Positions 44,403 through 54,415 are shown, counted from the stretch's first letter. The stretch is DNA of 64,000 nucleotides from Brevibacterium sanguinis (GCF_003315415.1 NZ_QNSB01000001.1:496001-560000); one strand, 5' to 3'. The notes: generated by a model not told the origin, from the sequence alone. Numbers and translations are program-made.

Positions 44403-45863
44403 GTGCCCATTTCATCTTCATCGCCCGAGAATGACCACAATCTCAAACGCAATGCCATCGGTGTCGCCGGGATCGTGTTCTTCGTGGTGGCCGCCGCCGC
44501 TCCCTTGGCGGCAGCCCTCGGAGCCTCGCCGGTGGCCTTCATGGCCCTCGGTCCAGGAGCCCCGGCGGCCTATCTGCTGGCCGGCATCGTCCTGCTGCTC
44601 TTCGCTGTGGGCTACGCGGCGATGAGCAGATATGTCACCAGTTCGGCAGGTTTCGCCGCTTACCTGGACCGAGGTCTGGGACGGTTCGCCGGATTCCTCG
44701 GTGGTGCTGTGGCGCTTCTGGCTTATCACTGCATGCTCTTCGCCCTTTATGGGCTTCTCGGCTTCTTCACGAGCTCGATCGTGTCGGGTCTGACGGGCGT
44801 GGAATGGGATTGGAGGATTTGGACGCTCATTGCCTGGGGCGGGGTCGCGGTCCTCGGCTATCTGGAGGTCAACCTCAGCGCCAAGGTGCTCGGGGTGCTG
44901 ATGATCGCCGAGGTGCTCATCATGGTGATCTTCGATGTCGCCGTGATTGCCCAGGGCGGATCAGAAGGAATCAACTTCGACGGGTTCGCTCCCGCGAATG
45001 TGTTCCACGACGGCCTCGGCGTTGCACTTCTCTTCGCTGCAAGCTGCTTCGTCGGATTCGAAGCCACCGCCATCTACGGTGAAGAGGCCAAAGATCCCGC
45101 TCGTACAGTTCCCCGAGCCACTTATGCGGCAGTGGTGCTCATCGCGGTGTTCTACGCTCTGTCGACCTGGGCAACGGGGCTGGCTCACGGCAACGACTCC
45201 GTTCAACAGGCGGCGGCCGAGAACCCCGACAACTTCGTCTTCACCGTCAACACACTGTTCGTCGGGGCATGGGCCACCGTCATGATGAACGTACTCCTGG
45301 TGACAAGCTGCTTCGCCGTGGTGCTGGCCTTCCACAACACCCTGGCACGCTACCTGTTCGCCCTTGGACGGTCAGAGGTCCTTCCGGCGTCATTGGGCCG
45401 CACCCACCCTCGATGGCAGTCACCGCACAGGGCCAGCATCGTGGTCAGCGTGCTCACATTGGCCGTCGTCGGCGGATTCATGCTGGCCGATGCCGACCCC
45501 TATGCTCAACTGTATTCGTTGTTGGTCGGATTGGGCACTCTGGGTGTCCTCGTGATGCAGGCCTCGACCTCGGTGTCGGTCATCGTGTTCTTCCTGAGGA
45601 ACAAGCATACGAACACGTGGTGGAGTGGCCTGATCGCCCCGGCGTTGGGCGCGCTTGGCCTCTTCGGGGCCGCCGCACTGGCTGTGACGAACTGGTCGTT
45701 GCTGACCGGGGCCGAATCCGGGTTCACCACGCAGCTGCCATGGCTGATCGTCGTGGCCGCCGTCATCGGAGCCTTCTGGAGCGTCATCGCTCGGGGGAAG
45801 TCGGTATCCGGCGGGCCCGCGCCCGTGCCGACACCTGTGCCCTGCGATGGTCCTCGCGACTGA
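44403..45863 (+). CDS. APC family amino acid/amine permease
   Basis: A 486-residue membrane protein with about 12 helices, starting with NAIGVAGIVFFVVAAAAPL, the APC-like front, and including the central FVGFEATAIYGEEAKDPARTVPRA, which is the consensus amphipathic region of amino acid/polyamine permeases. It starts with GTG 44403. It most likely imports the amine or amino acid used by the preceding aminotransferase or the amide hydrolysed by the amidohydrolases. Confidence 0.87.
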   Translation: MPISSSSPENDHNLKRNAIGVAGIVFFVVAAAAPLAAALGASPVAFMALGPGAPAAYLLAGIVLLLFAVGYAAMSRYVTSSAGFAAYLDRGLGRFAGFLGGAVALLAYHCMLFALYGLLGFFTSSIVSGLTGVEWDWRIWTLIAWGGVAVLGYLEVNLSAKVLGVLMIAEVLIMVIFDVAVIAQGGSEGINFDGFAPANVFHDGLGVALLFAASCFVGFEATAIYGEEAKDPARTVPRATYAAVVLIAVFYALSTWATGLAHGNDSVQQAAAENPDNFVFTVNTLFVGAWATVMMNVLLVTSCFAVVLAFHNTLARYLFALGRSEVLPASLGRTHPRWQSPHRASIVVSVLTLAVVGGFMLADADPYAQLYSLLVGLGTLGVLVMQASTSVSVIVFFLRNKHTNTWWSGLIAPALGALGLFGAAALAVTNWSLLTGAESGFTTQLPWLIVVAAVIGAFWSVIARGKSVSGGPAPVPTPVPCDGPRD

Positions 45864-45946
45864 GATCTGATCGTCGACGACCGATCGTTCTTGTCCCAGC
45901 CCTTTCATTTCTATCCCATCCTATTTCGATCGACAAGGAGATTGTC

Positions 45947-46108
45947 ATGATCAGAACCGATCAGGAAGAAGCGCTCGCGGTCTTCGACTACGGGGACGAA
46001 TTCGGTCGCGACCGTTTCACAGAAGAATGGGCGCTCGACGGCCTCACCCTTGGTCTAGCCATTGTCGCTACTCGCCCGCCTGCCGCGACCGCGACCGAGG
46101 AGGTGTGA
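45947..46108 (+). CDS. Small ORF (53 aa) between permease and amidohydrolase
   Basis: ATG 45947 follows AAGGAG by six bases. The product is acidic in its first 30 residues (AVFDYGDEFGRDRFTEEW), then a short hydrophobic stretch and an Ala/Thr-rich tail. The final GAG GAG GTG codons form the ribosome binding site of the next gene, whose GTG start (46111) follows directly. It is thus in position to couple permease and hydrolase translation. No family recognised; it may be a true small protein or a leader. Confidence 0.5.
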   Translation: MIRTDQEEALAVFDYGDEFGRDRFTEEWALDGLTLGLAIVATRPPAATATEEV

Positions 46109-46110
46109 AC

Positions 46111-47757
46111 GTGCAATCGCCTCGTGTCCGGGAGATTCTCATCGTCAATGCGGTGGTTCACACCATGAACTCCCGATCTGCCACATGTGACAGTCTGCTG
46201 ATGCGGGACGGAAAGATCGCCGCCGTCGGTGACGAACGATCGGTCCGCGCGCATGCGACCGACGATGCCGAAGTCGTGAATGGCGCAGGACGTGCAGTGG
46301 TGCCCGGCTTCATCGACGCGCACAACCACATGTCGATCGCGGCGTTCGAACCGGTAGCCGTGGACTGCTCGACACCGCCGCTGAGCACCGTGGACGAGGT
46401 ACTGGAGACCATCGAGGAACACTGTCGAACCCTGCCGAACGGTCAATGGGTTCGGGGATTCGGATTCAACGCTGCTCGAGTCAGTGAAATGCGCGGTCCG
46501 AATCGGTACGAGCTCGATGAGGTGGCACCGGAGAACCCGTTCTTGCTGATGGAGAGCAACTGCCATGCTGGACACGCGAACAGCGCGGCCCTCACAGCAG
46601 TGGGCATCACCGAATGTGCTCCGGAGCCATGGGGAGGTCAGATCGAGCGAGACAGAAACGGAGTGCCCACCGGTTCCCTCTTCGAGGCCGCCGTCAATTC
46701 AGCACTGGCGGCGTCATGGGATGAGTTCTTCCTCGCCAATCCGGACCAGGCCGTCGATCTCATCGAAGCCAAGGCACGCGAGTACCTCGCCGTGGGCATC
46801 ACCGCAATCGGTGATGCCTGTGTCACCACATCTGCCGCTCAGCTGTATCGCACGGTCAATGATGAAGGTCGCCTACCGATCACCGTGCACCAATTGCATG
46901 GTGGCGACCAGTTCTTCTCTCAACAGGACCTGCGTCGTACCGACATCATCGAGCGCATCCAGGGCAACGAGTCACATCTGCTCCGCGGTGGCGCGATGAA
47001 GATCTTCGTGGATCGGGCCTATCCCGACGGCGCCGCCAGACATCAGCTGCATGATGGGTGCACGACCCACGTGGGAACGCCGTTCTACAGTCCCGCGGAG
47101 GTTCGGGACCTGGCTGTCACTGCGGCCGCCAAAGGCATTGATCTGGCCATTCATGGCATGGGCAACTGTGCTGTCGACAGCGTCATCGGTGCGTACGAAG
47201 AAGTTCGGAGAAAGGTGGGCGATGACCCAACCCTGAGACTTGAGCATGCCTTCATCGCCGAGAAGGCTCAGGCACCGCGCCTCGCGTCTGCGGGGATCGA
47301 ACTGGTGGCGAATCCGGGACTGGCCCATGAGGACGGACTCTTCTTCAATGAATGGCGGGGTCAAGGACAGGAGCACCTGAAGGTTCTTCCGATCCGTTCG
47401 ATGATCGACGCCGGAGTTCGCGTCAGCTTCGCCTCGGACCATCCCTGTGGCACCTATTCACCGGCAGAGATCATGTGGGCGTCCGTGGCACGTCAGCATT
47501 ACACAGGAGCACTGATCGACCCCGACGAGGCGGTGACTCCGCTGGAGGCTCTGCAGGCTTACACCATCAATCCGGCCCATGCTTCAGGTCGTGCGCATGA
47601 AGAGGGAAGCCTCGAAGTCGGCAAACGTGCCAACGTCCTGATCGTCGACCGCGATCCCCTGTCCTGCACCTCCGAGGAATTGCGTCACCTGCAGGTCGAC
47701 CTGACATTCGTCGATGGCCGACTCGTGCACGACCGACTGCGTCCGAGGGCACAGTGA
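46111..47757 (+). CDS. YtcJ-type metal-dependent amidohydrolase 1
   Basis: A 548-residue amidohydrolase of the Amidohydro_3/YtcJ type. The N-terminal beta-sandwich ends at GAGRAVVPGFIDAHNHMS, which brings the HxH metal ligands (about residues 65-72). Later motifs are WVRGFGFN, GHANSAAL, HGMGNCAVD, LEHAF and the metal Asp in SFASDHPCG. The start is GTG 46111 with GAGGAGG seven bases away. Substrates of YtcJ-type enzymes are poorly known (amides, exoenzyme substrates). Paralogues at 49.3 and 52.7 kb share every motif. Confidence 0.85.
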   Translation: MQSPRVREILIVNAVVHTMNSRSATCDSLLMRDGKIAAVGDERSVRAHATDDAEVVNGAGRAVVPGFIDAHNHMSIAAFEPVAVDCSTPPLSTVDEVLETIEEHCRTLPNGQWVRGFGFNAARVSEMRGPNRYELDEVAPENPFLLMESNCHAGHANSAALTAVGITECAPEPWGGQIERDRNGVPTGSLFEAAVNSALAASWDEFFLANPDQAVDLIEAKAREYLAVGITAIGDACVTTSAAQLYRTVNDEGRLPITVHQLHGGDQFFSQQDLRRTDIIERIQGNESHLLRGGAMKIFVDRAYPDGAARHQLHDGCTTHVGTPFYSPAEVRDLAVTAAAKGIDLAIHGMGNCAVDSVIGAYEEVRRKVGDDPTLRLEHAFIAEKAQAPRLASAGIELVANPGLAHEDGLFFNEWRGQGQEHLKVLPIRSMIDAGVRVSFASDHPCGTYSPAEIMWASVARQHYTGALIDPDEAVTPLEALQAYTINPAHASGRAHEEGSLEVGKRANVLIVDRDPLSCTSEELRHLQVDLTFVDGRLVHDRLRPRAQ

Positions 47758-47880
47758 TGTGCTGTGTTCGCGCAGCCGCGGAAGCGATGGATTCACGTCG
47801 ATCCTCGGCTCGATGTCGAGAGCATCACCGAATCGCAGAAGTCTCGGAGATCTCATCAGAAATTGACAAAGGAGTCATTG

Positions 47881-49110
47881 ATGTCCGAAACAAGTATGTC
47901 AGTCCAGCTGGATCGTGGTGACGATCCGAACTCAATGGGTCGGATCGCCCTGATCATGGCATTCGCCTCTCTCGGAGCCCTGCTGCTGCTTGCTGCTCCT
48001 ATCGTGGCCATTCAATTGCAGCAGCAGCTGAAGTTCAGTCCGTCTCAGACCGGTGACCTCTTCGCCGTCGAACTCGGCGCGACCGCGCTTGCATCGATCC
48101 CAGCGCTGTACTGGGTCAGGAGAATCAATCTGCGCAAAGCTGCCCTCTCGCTCGGCCTCATCTATGTCGTCGGAAACGCGATCTCTGTTTTCCTCACGAC
48201 ATTCGAAACGTTGATTGTGGTCCGCGGTGTCACCTCCTTTGCAGGAGGCTCACTGATGGTGCTGTCGATGATGTTGGCCGCACAGGCTCGGAACCGTGAT
48301 CGCATGTTCGGTTACTGGACCGTCGGGCAACTGGCCTTGGGCGCGATCGGGCTGGCGACTCTGCCACTTCTCTTCTCCGCCTTCGGAATCGCAGCCTTCT
48401 ACCTGTCAATGGGCGTGCTGATGGCCCTGTCGATACTATTGGTCCGGTACCTGCCGCCTCGGCCCCTGCAATCGCCGACGAACAGGGTTGAGGCACAGAC
48501 GGCTCCGCCGGTGAATGTCACGAAAGTGGTGATCGCCTTGGTGGCGTGCCTGCTGTTCTACGTCGGATTGATTTCGGTGTGGACCTTCATGGGAGGGTTT
48601 GCCGAGGCAGCCGGCATCGCGCCGGAGGCCACAAGTCTGTATTTGGCGCTCGCAACGGCAATCGGCGTGGCGACACCGATTGCGGCGATCTCCGTGGGCG
48701 GCGCGCTCAACCGCAGAGTCGTTCTTGTCGGAGGCTACGGGGTGATGGTCATCGGCGTCGCGCTGCTGGTGAACGTGGAAGGTGCGGTCCGATTTGTCAT
48801 CTGTGCCCTTGCCATCAAGGCGGCGTGGGGATGGGTTCTGCCTTTTCTCATGTCGACCCTGGGAGATCTGGACCCGCTTGGCAGAGCCTCCAATCTGGCC
48901 AACCTGGGAATTGCCGGCGGTCTGGCAATCGGACCATTTGTCGCGGGCCGAATCGTGGAGGCCACGGGAGGGTTCAACGCTTTGATTTTCCTGGCGCTTC
49001 CGACGATCGTCGCCTCGCTTGTCTTGATCGTTCTGTCACAGCCACGTCGGAGCAAGCCGGATTCCGTGGCTGACAGCACTCGAATGGCAAGACCGTCGAA
49101 CATTACCTGA
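47881..49110 (+). CDS. Major facilitator superfamily transporter
   Basis: A 409-residue MFS protein with about 12 hydrophobic segments, from IALIMAFASLGALLLLAAPIVAIQ to VASLVLIVLSQPRR. Conserved MFS-like stretches: the first loop VRRINLRKAALSLGL and a long cytoplasmic centre (VRYLPPRPLQSPTN). ATG 47881 follows AAAGGAG by seven bases. It lies between two amidohydrolase genes; it probably takes up a substrate or exports a product. Direction and substrate unknown. Confidence 0.82.
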   Translation: MSETSMSVQLDRGDDPNSMGRIALIMAFASLGALLLLAAPIVAIQLQQQLKFSPSQTGDLFAVELGATALASIPALYWVRRINLRKAALSLGLIYVVGNAISVFLTTFETLIVVRGVTSFAGGSLMVLSMMLAAQARNRDRMFGYWTVGQLALGAIGLATLPLLFSAFGIAAFYLSMGVLMALSILLVRYLPPRPLQSPTNRVEAQTAPPVNVTKVVIALVACLLFYVGLISVWTFMGGFAEAAGIAPEATSLYLALATAIGVATPIAAISVGGALNRRVVLVGGYGVMVIGVALLVNVEGAVRFVICALAIKAAWGWVLPFLMSTLGDLDPLGRASNLANLGIAGGLAIGPFVAGRIVEATGGFNALIFLALPTIVASLVLIVLSQPRRSKPDSVADSTRMARPSNIT

Positions 49111-49287
49111 TCGAAGAACCTTCTAGGGCGATTGCCGAAAGGCGATCACGAGCCAAAGGGTCGAATGCCGTTCTCCAGAACCATCGGCTCAAAGGTCGAT
49201 CCGTATAGGGATTCATTGCGTATGAGCAGTCTATTCGAATCGAAACAGGCAGAAACAGTCGACTTGTGAGTATCTTGAGGACTTGGA

Positions 49288-50964
49288 ATGCACAACGAGA
49301 ATGAACTATTGATCAGGAATGCGCTCATTCGCACCATGGATTCGAGCGATTCGGTTCACGAAGCGGTGCTCGTTCGTGACGGAAGGATCGCCGCCGTCGG
49401 CGCCGAGGGGACGGTCCGTTCCATCGGGAGCCCAGGGGTAGTCGAATTCGATGCCGATGGCCGCACAGTGGTGCCCGGGTTCATCGATGCTCACAATCAC
49501 CTCAGCGATGTTGCTCTCAAATCGAAGTCCGTGGATTGTGGCACTCCTCCTTTGGAAACAGTCGATGAAGTCCTCTCGGTTGTCGAGCGGTACTGTGCCA
49601 CGCTTCCGGCAGGCCGATGGGTGCGTGGAGTCGGCTTCCATTTCCTCAAGGTCCGAGAACAGCGCGGGCCGACACGGTGGGAACTCGATGAGGTGGCACC
49701 GGACAATCCACTGCTCATCAAGGACAACAGCGGACATGCGTCTTATGTCAACAGTGCAGCATTGCTCGCGAGTGGCCTGGACGAATGCACTCCTAACCCA
49801 TGGGGCGGGCACATCGACCGCGACTCGCGAGGTCGACTGACGGGCACGCTCTATGAAGCTGCGACCAATTGGGTCAATACTGATTTGATGCTCGATTATG
49901 CCCGGAACGACCGGATCGCCGTCATCGAGTTGATCTCAGCCAAAGCGTCTGAGTACCTCACCCTCGGAATCACTGGGATCGGAGATGCATGCGTCACTCC
50001 ATTGATCTCTGAGCTCTACTCTGAAGCAGCGGAGATGAAGATGTTGCCGCTCACCGTGCAGCAGTTGCATGCCAGCGACCATTACTTCTCCCAACAGACC
50101 TTTCGGCGTGGTGATGTCGTCGATTGAATCCTGTCTCCGCAGAGTCACATGTTGCGAGGCGGCACCATGAAGGTCTTCGTTGACCGAGCGTACCCGGCCG
50201 GCGCCGCCCGTCATCATGTGAGTCAAGGATGCTCTCATCATGTGGGTCAGAACTATTACAGTCGCCGCGAGGTTGCTGAACTGGTCTCAGATGCTGGCAA
50301 GTTCGGTGTCGACCTCGCGATGCATGCCATGGGCGATTGCGCTGTTGACATGGTTCTGGATGCCTTCGAGTCGACCCGCCGTCAGCAGGGTGACGAGGGA
50401 ATTCTGCGGGTCGAACATGCGTTCGTCAGTCGCCCGGGCCAGGGCAAGCGCATGGCATCGCTCGGTGTCGATCTGGTGGCTAACCCCGGGCTAGGGATGA
50501 ATGATTCCCCTCTCTTCTCGGCGTGGCGAGGTTCGGACCAACCTCACCTGAAGGTCCTGCCCCTGAAAAGCATGATCGACGCCGGAGCACGCGTCAGTTT
50601 CGCCTCCGATCATCCATGCGGGGTTGTTTCGCCAGCGGAGATCATGTGGGCTGCCCGCATGCGCCGCAACGCGGACGGAGAACTGTTCGATCCTGATGAG
50701 GCCGTCAGCGGAATCGAAGCACTGAGGGCGTACACCATCAACCCGGCATTGGCGTCAGGAAGAGGTAGCGAAGAAGGAAGCATCGAAGTCGGTAAACGCG
50801 CGAACATCCTCGTGCTTGATCGGGATCCTGTCACCTGTCCTGCCGATGAATTGCGTGACCTGATGGTGGAACGGACTTACGTCGATGGTCGGCTCGTTCA
50901 CAACCGTCTTCCCGAATCCACGGCCCACGGGAAGGCACCTCATTCCGGCGCGAGCCGACCCTGA
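49288..50964 (+). pseudogene. YtcJ-type amidohydrolase 2, interrupted by one in-frame TGA
   Basis: The same frame runs from ATG 49288 (GAGGA eight bases upstream) to 50964, with only one stop, TGA 50125-50127, at codon 280. Both paralogues have Arg at that point (DIIERI, ELLDRI; here VVD-stop-I), so a single CGA to TGA change explains it. All metal motifs are intact on both sides: GFIDAHNHL before, HAMGDCAVD, VEHAFV and SFASDHPCG after. Either a fresh pseudogene, a sequencing error, or readthrough. A restart at ATG 50149 is possible but has no good ribosome binding site. It is the last gene of the operon started by the aminotransferase. Confidence 0.85.
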
Positions 50965-50988
50965 CTCGATTCTCGGGAGCGCCCGCGA

Positions 50989-52278
50989 CTACCCGTCGTG
51001 CCATGTCTCAACGTGGGTGCGATGGGTGGTGAGCAGCGATTCGGGAGTATAGAACGTGTCGTAGAAGCTGACATCGATGTGCTGAGCCTGCAGATACACC
51101 GAGGTGAGGACGGGTGGGAAGGTTCCCGGGTAGCCCCCGTACCGCGTCATCAGCCCGTTCAGGACGCTCACGAAGTACGCCATGGTCGCCTCGTCGTAGC
51201 GCTCGACTCGTGTCTTGATCGCCGCGTTGTCTTGGTAGGGACCCTGTGACGTGGAGCGGTACAGGCCCCCGTCGCCGAACTTGCGGGCGACGAATCGCTC
51301 AACCGCCTCGGCGGGGCCGCTGGTGAACGGTGGAACGAGTGTTTCGAAGCAGCCCGGCAGTCCCACCGGGTCCGGCATGCCTCCGTCGGCGCGCTCCCGG
51401 AACTCGAAGCCGAATCCGGGAATGCCCTCGTTCCTATGGGCCCCGAGCAATGCGTTGGAATCCATTCCGCCGAACAGCCAACCGCCGAGGCCCATCGCCT
51501 GGAGCATGAGCTGCGCGTTGTAGGCGATCAGACCGGCTTCGACCGTTCCCTGTTGGAAGACGAGCCGTTCGAACGCCTCGACGGGGAAGGCGGCCTCGGT
51601 CGCGAGAGTCCCTCGACGGATCAGTTCGCGCGGTTCGCCGATGGGCTCATCGGCTGTCGCATCCCAGAGGATGGCACCCTCACCAGTGAAGATGCTCAGG
51701 AAGTTGAGAAGGTGCTCCGACATGTCGACGATGGGAACGACCAGCGTGCTTCCCGGTTGCAGGGCACACCATCGATTATGAGCCGATACGAACGGGGCGG
51801 CCGTCGGCAGACTGAGACGTTCCGCGGAGATCTTCTTCAAGGTCCCGGCGGACAGCTTCACCACTTCGTCGACCGACTGAGCCCGAGCCGCAGCCTCGAT
51901 CATGTCCGCCGAGGCGTCTCTGGTCTGGGAGATGTAGAGGCCGGAATCGTCGGCGATCAGAACCTCGGCGCTCTCGGCTCCGGCCGCGCTGGGGGAAGTG
52001 CGGCCAGCGTGGCGAATCGGATAGTTCGCAGCCCGATCGGACGGACCGGACGAGGTGTGAGGGATTCCGAGATTCCATCCGGTGACGCCGACAGAGGCGA
52101 AGACGAGGAGCGCACGTTCCGTTTCGGAAAGGGGAAACGGCTCGAGCTGCGAGGAGTACTTGAGCGGACCGTCGGGGATGGTCATGCCGGTGCCGAAACG
52201 TCGAGAGCGTCGCCCGCGCAGTGCGTCGATAAGGGAGAACTCACTCACCGGATTCGGAATGGTCTGTCGCTCGGTCAT
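50989..52278 (-). CDS. Unknown protein, possibly nitroreductase-like
   Basis: A 429-residue protein with no clear membrane segment. The start SLIDALRGRRSRRFG and the pairs AYNAQLMLQAMGLGGWLF and RRSRRFGTGM resemble the FMN-binding edges of nitroreductase-fold proteins, but the rest is unfamiliar, so function is not assigned. It starts in the stop of the YdhR-like gene (four-base overlap), so it is coupled to it and belongs to the amidohydrolase 3 operon. Confidence 0.75.
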   Translation of the reverse strand: MTERQTIPNPVSEFSLIDALRGRRSRRFGTGMTIPDGPLKYSSQLEPFPLSETERALLVFASVGVTGWNLGIPHTSSGPSDRAANYPIRHAGRTSPSAAGAESAEVLIADDSGLYISQTRDASADMIEAAARAQSVDEVVKLSAGTLKKISAERLSLPTAAPFVSAHNRWCALQPGSTLVVPIVDMSEHLLNFLSIFTGEGAILWDATADEPIGEPRELIRRGTLATEAAFPVEAFERLVFQQGTVEAGLIAYNAQLMLQAMGLGGWLFGGMDSNALLGAHRNEGIPGFGFEFRERADGGMPDPVGLPGCFETLVPPFTSGPAEAVERFVARKFGDGGLYRSTSQGPYQDNAAIKTRVERYDEATMAYFVSVLNGLMTRYGGYPGTFPPVLTSVYLQAQHIDVSFYDTFYTPESLLTTHRTHVETWHDG

Positions 52279-52601
52279 CGGAGACTTGCCTCCGAGATCG
52301 GGCCACGGGTAATCGCCGAAAGTTCACGATCGACCTCGTAGTAGCTCGTCGAGATGTCGGAGACCCCAGGATTGGACCCCAGCGATTCTCTCAATGGTCC
52401 CTCACCCCAGGCTCGAGCATGCTCCTCCGTGTCGAACAGGTAGTAGCTGACCGCTCGGCGCGCCTCGTCGTCGAATGCCCAGATTTTCCAGAGCAGACCT
52501 GGCACGTTCGCTATCTTGGTCGCTGCTGCTCGCATTCGCTCGGCCTGTCCGTGGTCCTCACTGGACAGTTCCCGGCGGTAGTCGACCTGCAGGATCTTCA
52601 T
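52275..52601 (-). CDS. YdhR-family monooxygenase-like protein
   Basis: A 108-residue ferredoxin-like fold protein of the YdhR type: N-terminal LQVDYRREL, NVPGLLWKIWAFDDEARRAVSYYLF and the later SYYEVDRELSAITR match the family. YdhR proteins are putative cofactor-free monooxygenases of aromatic compounds. It lies between amidohydrolase 3 and the nitroreductase-like gene, and it is the middle gene of that operon. Confidence 0.85.
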   Translation of the reverse strand: MKILQVDYRRELSSEDHGQAERMRAAATKIANVPGLLWKIWAFDDEARRAVSYYLFDTEEHARAWGEGPLRESLGSNPGVSDISTSYYEVDRELSAITRGPISEASLR

Positions 52602-52672
52602 GGTGTCTCCATTCGTTGTATGAATCGTGTGCTGATGGACGGTGTTCGTGAGACTGACCCACTATTAAGAGG

Positions 52673-54292
52673 TCAGGACGAGTGGTGGACCAGTTGACCG
52701 TCAACGTAGGTGCGGTCGACCACGAGATCACGCAGCATGTCTGCGGAGCAGGTGAACGGGTCCCGGTCGACAACGATGAAGTTCGCTCGTTTTCCGACCT
52801 CCAGGGTGCCTTCCTCATCTGCTCGATCAGACGCTAATGCGGCGTTGCACGTGTAGGCTCGAACAGCCTCCTCGACGGTGACTGCCTCCTCCGGATCGAT
52901 CTGAGCTCCTGAGAGATGGCCGCGATCGATCGCAGTTGCCATGATCCGCGCCGGGGAGAAGTCGCCCGCGGGGTGGTCCGAGGCAAAACTGACCCGAACG
53001 CCGCGATCGATCATCGTCCGCACTGGCAGTACCTTCAAATGCGGCTGATCGTTACCGCGCCATCCGACGAACTGATCGCCGACGTTGTGTGCGAGCCCGG
53101 GATTGGCGACTAGGTCGACTCCCAGCTCAGACATTCTGTCGGCCTGTTCGGCACCGGCCACGAAGGCGTGCTCAAGTCTCAGGACGATGTTCGATCCCAC
53201 GGATCGTCGAACTTCTGCGTAGGCGTCTAGCACCATGTCGATCGCGCAGTCGCCCATTGCATGAACGACGGGATTGATGCCGAGTTCAGCTGCCTGACTG
53301 ATCACCGTTCGCAGATCTCGCTCACTGTAGAAGTTCGTGCCCACATGTTTCACGCATCCGTCGTGGACGTGATGAATGGCAGCGCCGTCCGGATATGCGC
53401 GATCGACCCAGATCTTCACCGCACCATTGCGCAGGGATCCGGCGGCACCGGCATTGATTCGATCCAGGAGCTCGGTGTGCCGCAGATCGGGGCGATCGAA
53501 CAGGAAGTCACCGGCGTGAATCTGCTGGACGGTGAGCGGCAGACGGCCCTCGCGATCAGCTCTGCGATACAACTCTGCCCCGGTAGGGGTCACCCCCGCG
53601 TCGCTGATGCCCGTCAATCCCACGGCGAGGTAGTCCTTCGCCTTCTGCTCGAGAAGTCGAGTTGCTCGATCCCAATCGCGCTGCGCAAAGTCCTCCCAGG
53701 AAACCGAGTTCAACAAGCCGGCCACGGTTCCGGTCACCGTGCCCGAAGGCTGCCCCTGACCATCCATTTCGATGCTCCCGCCCCATGGGTTCGGGGTGCA
53801 CTCCGAGATTCGCATTTCCTCGAACGCCAGACTGTTCGCATAACCCGCGTGTCCACTCACGTCCACCAGGAAGAACGGATGATGGGGAGCCGCGGCATCG
53901 AGTTCCTTTCGAGTCGGGTTGCGTCTCTCCCGGATCTTGGAGCCGTCGAAGCCGAAGCCCGTGATCCACTGTCCCCGCATCGCTCCCTCGCAATGCGTCG
54001 AAATCACCTGGAGAACCTCGTCAAGGGTGCCGAGCGGGGGTGTCATGCAATTCACCGAAGCCGGCGCGAACGCGGCGAAGCTCATATGATTGTGTGCGTC
54101 GATGAATCCCGGGAGGACGGTGCGTCCACCGACATCAACGACCTCAGCGTGGGGTCCCAAAGCCGCCATCTCGTCCTCAGTGCCGAGTGCGACGACCCTG
54201 CCGCTGCGGACCAGCATTGCCGAGTGCACTGAGTTCTCGACATCGATCGGACGTATGCGGGCACCTGTGACAAGCAACTCAGAATCAGACAT
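52673..54292 (-). CDS. YtcJ-type metal-dependent amidohydrolase 3
   Basis: A 539-residue paralogue of the enzymes at 46.1 and 49.3 kb. Motifs: GRTVLPGFIDAHNHMS with the HxH metal ligands, WITGFGF, GHAGYANS, VHAMGDCAID, LEHAFV and SFASDHPAG. I chose ATG 54292 (MSDSELLVTGARI) because its N-terminus aligns with the paralogues; a frame reaching 54457 has no family homology. The ribosome binding site is weak. First gene of the minus-strand operon and divergent from araC-type regulator 54.4 kb. Confidence 0.86.
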   Translation of the reverse strand: MSDSELLVTGARIRPIDVENSVHSAMLVRSGRVVALGTEDEMAALGPHAEVVDVGGRTVLPGFIDAHNHMSFAAFAPASVNCMTPPLGTLDEVLQVISTHCEGAMRGQWITGFGFDGSKIRERRNPTRKELDAAAPHHPFFLVDVSGHAGYANSLAFEEMRISECTPNPWGGSIEMDGQGQPSGTVTGTVAGLLNSVSWEDFAQRDWDRATRLLEQKAKDYLAVGLTGISDAGVTPTGAELYRRADREGRLPLTVQQIHAGDFLFDRPDLRHTELLDRINAGAAGSLRNGAVKIWVDRAYPDGAAIHHVHDGCVKHVGTNFYSERDLRTVISQAAELGINPVVHAMGDCAIDMVLDAYAEVRRSVGSNIVLRLEHAFVAGAEQADRMSELGVDLVANPGLAHNVGDQFVGWRGNDQPHLKVLPVRTMIDRGVRVSFASDHPAGDFSPARIMATAIDRGHLSGAQIDPEEAVTVEEAVRAYTCNAALASDRADEEGTLEVGKRANFIVVDRDPFTCSADMLRDLVVDRTYVDGQLVHHSS

Positions 54293-54367
54293 GGAACCAA
54301 GGTATGAACCATCGGGGGAGTCCGCGATGACGATTTCTGCCAGGCCCCCGACGAATCCTGACTGACC

Positions 54368-54373
54368 TACACT
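54368..54373 (+). promoter_or_regulatory. Candidate -10 (TACACT) of the AraC gene
   Basis: TACACT lies 42 bases before the GTG start in the 123-base divergent region; no matching -35 was found. Confidence 0.35.
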
Positions 54374-54415
54374 GGACTCGATTGCGCACTGCCGGAACAG
54401 GGCGAGGAGGCTCAT

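Noticed and set aside
50125..50127. Selenocysteine codon at the in-frame TGA
   Set aside because: Both paralogues have Arg and not Cys at this position, and no selenocysteine insertion hairpin was evident, so a simple nonsense change fits better.
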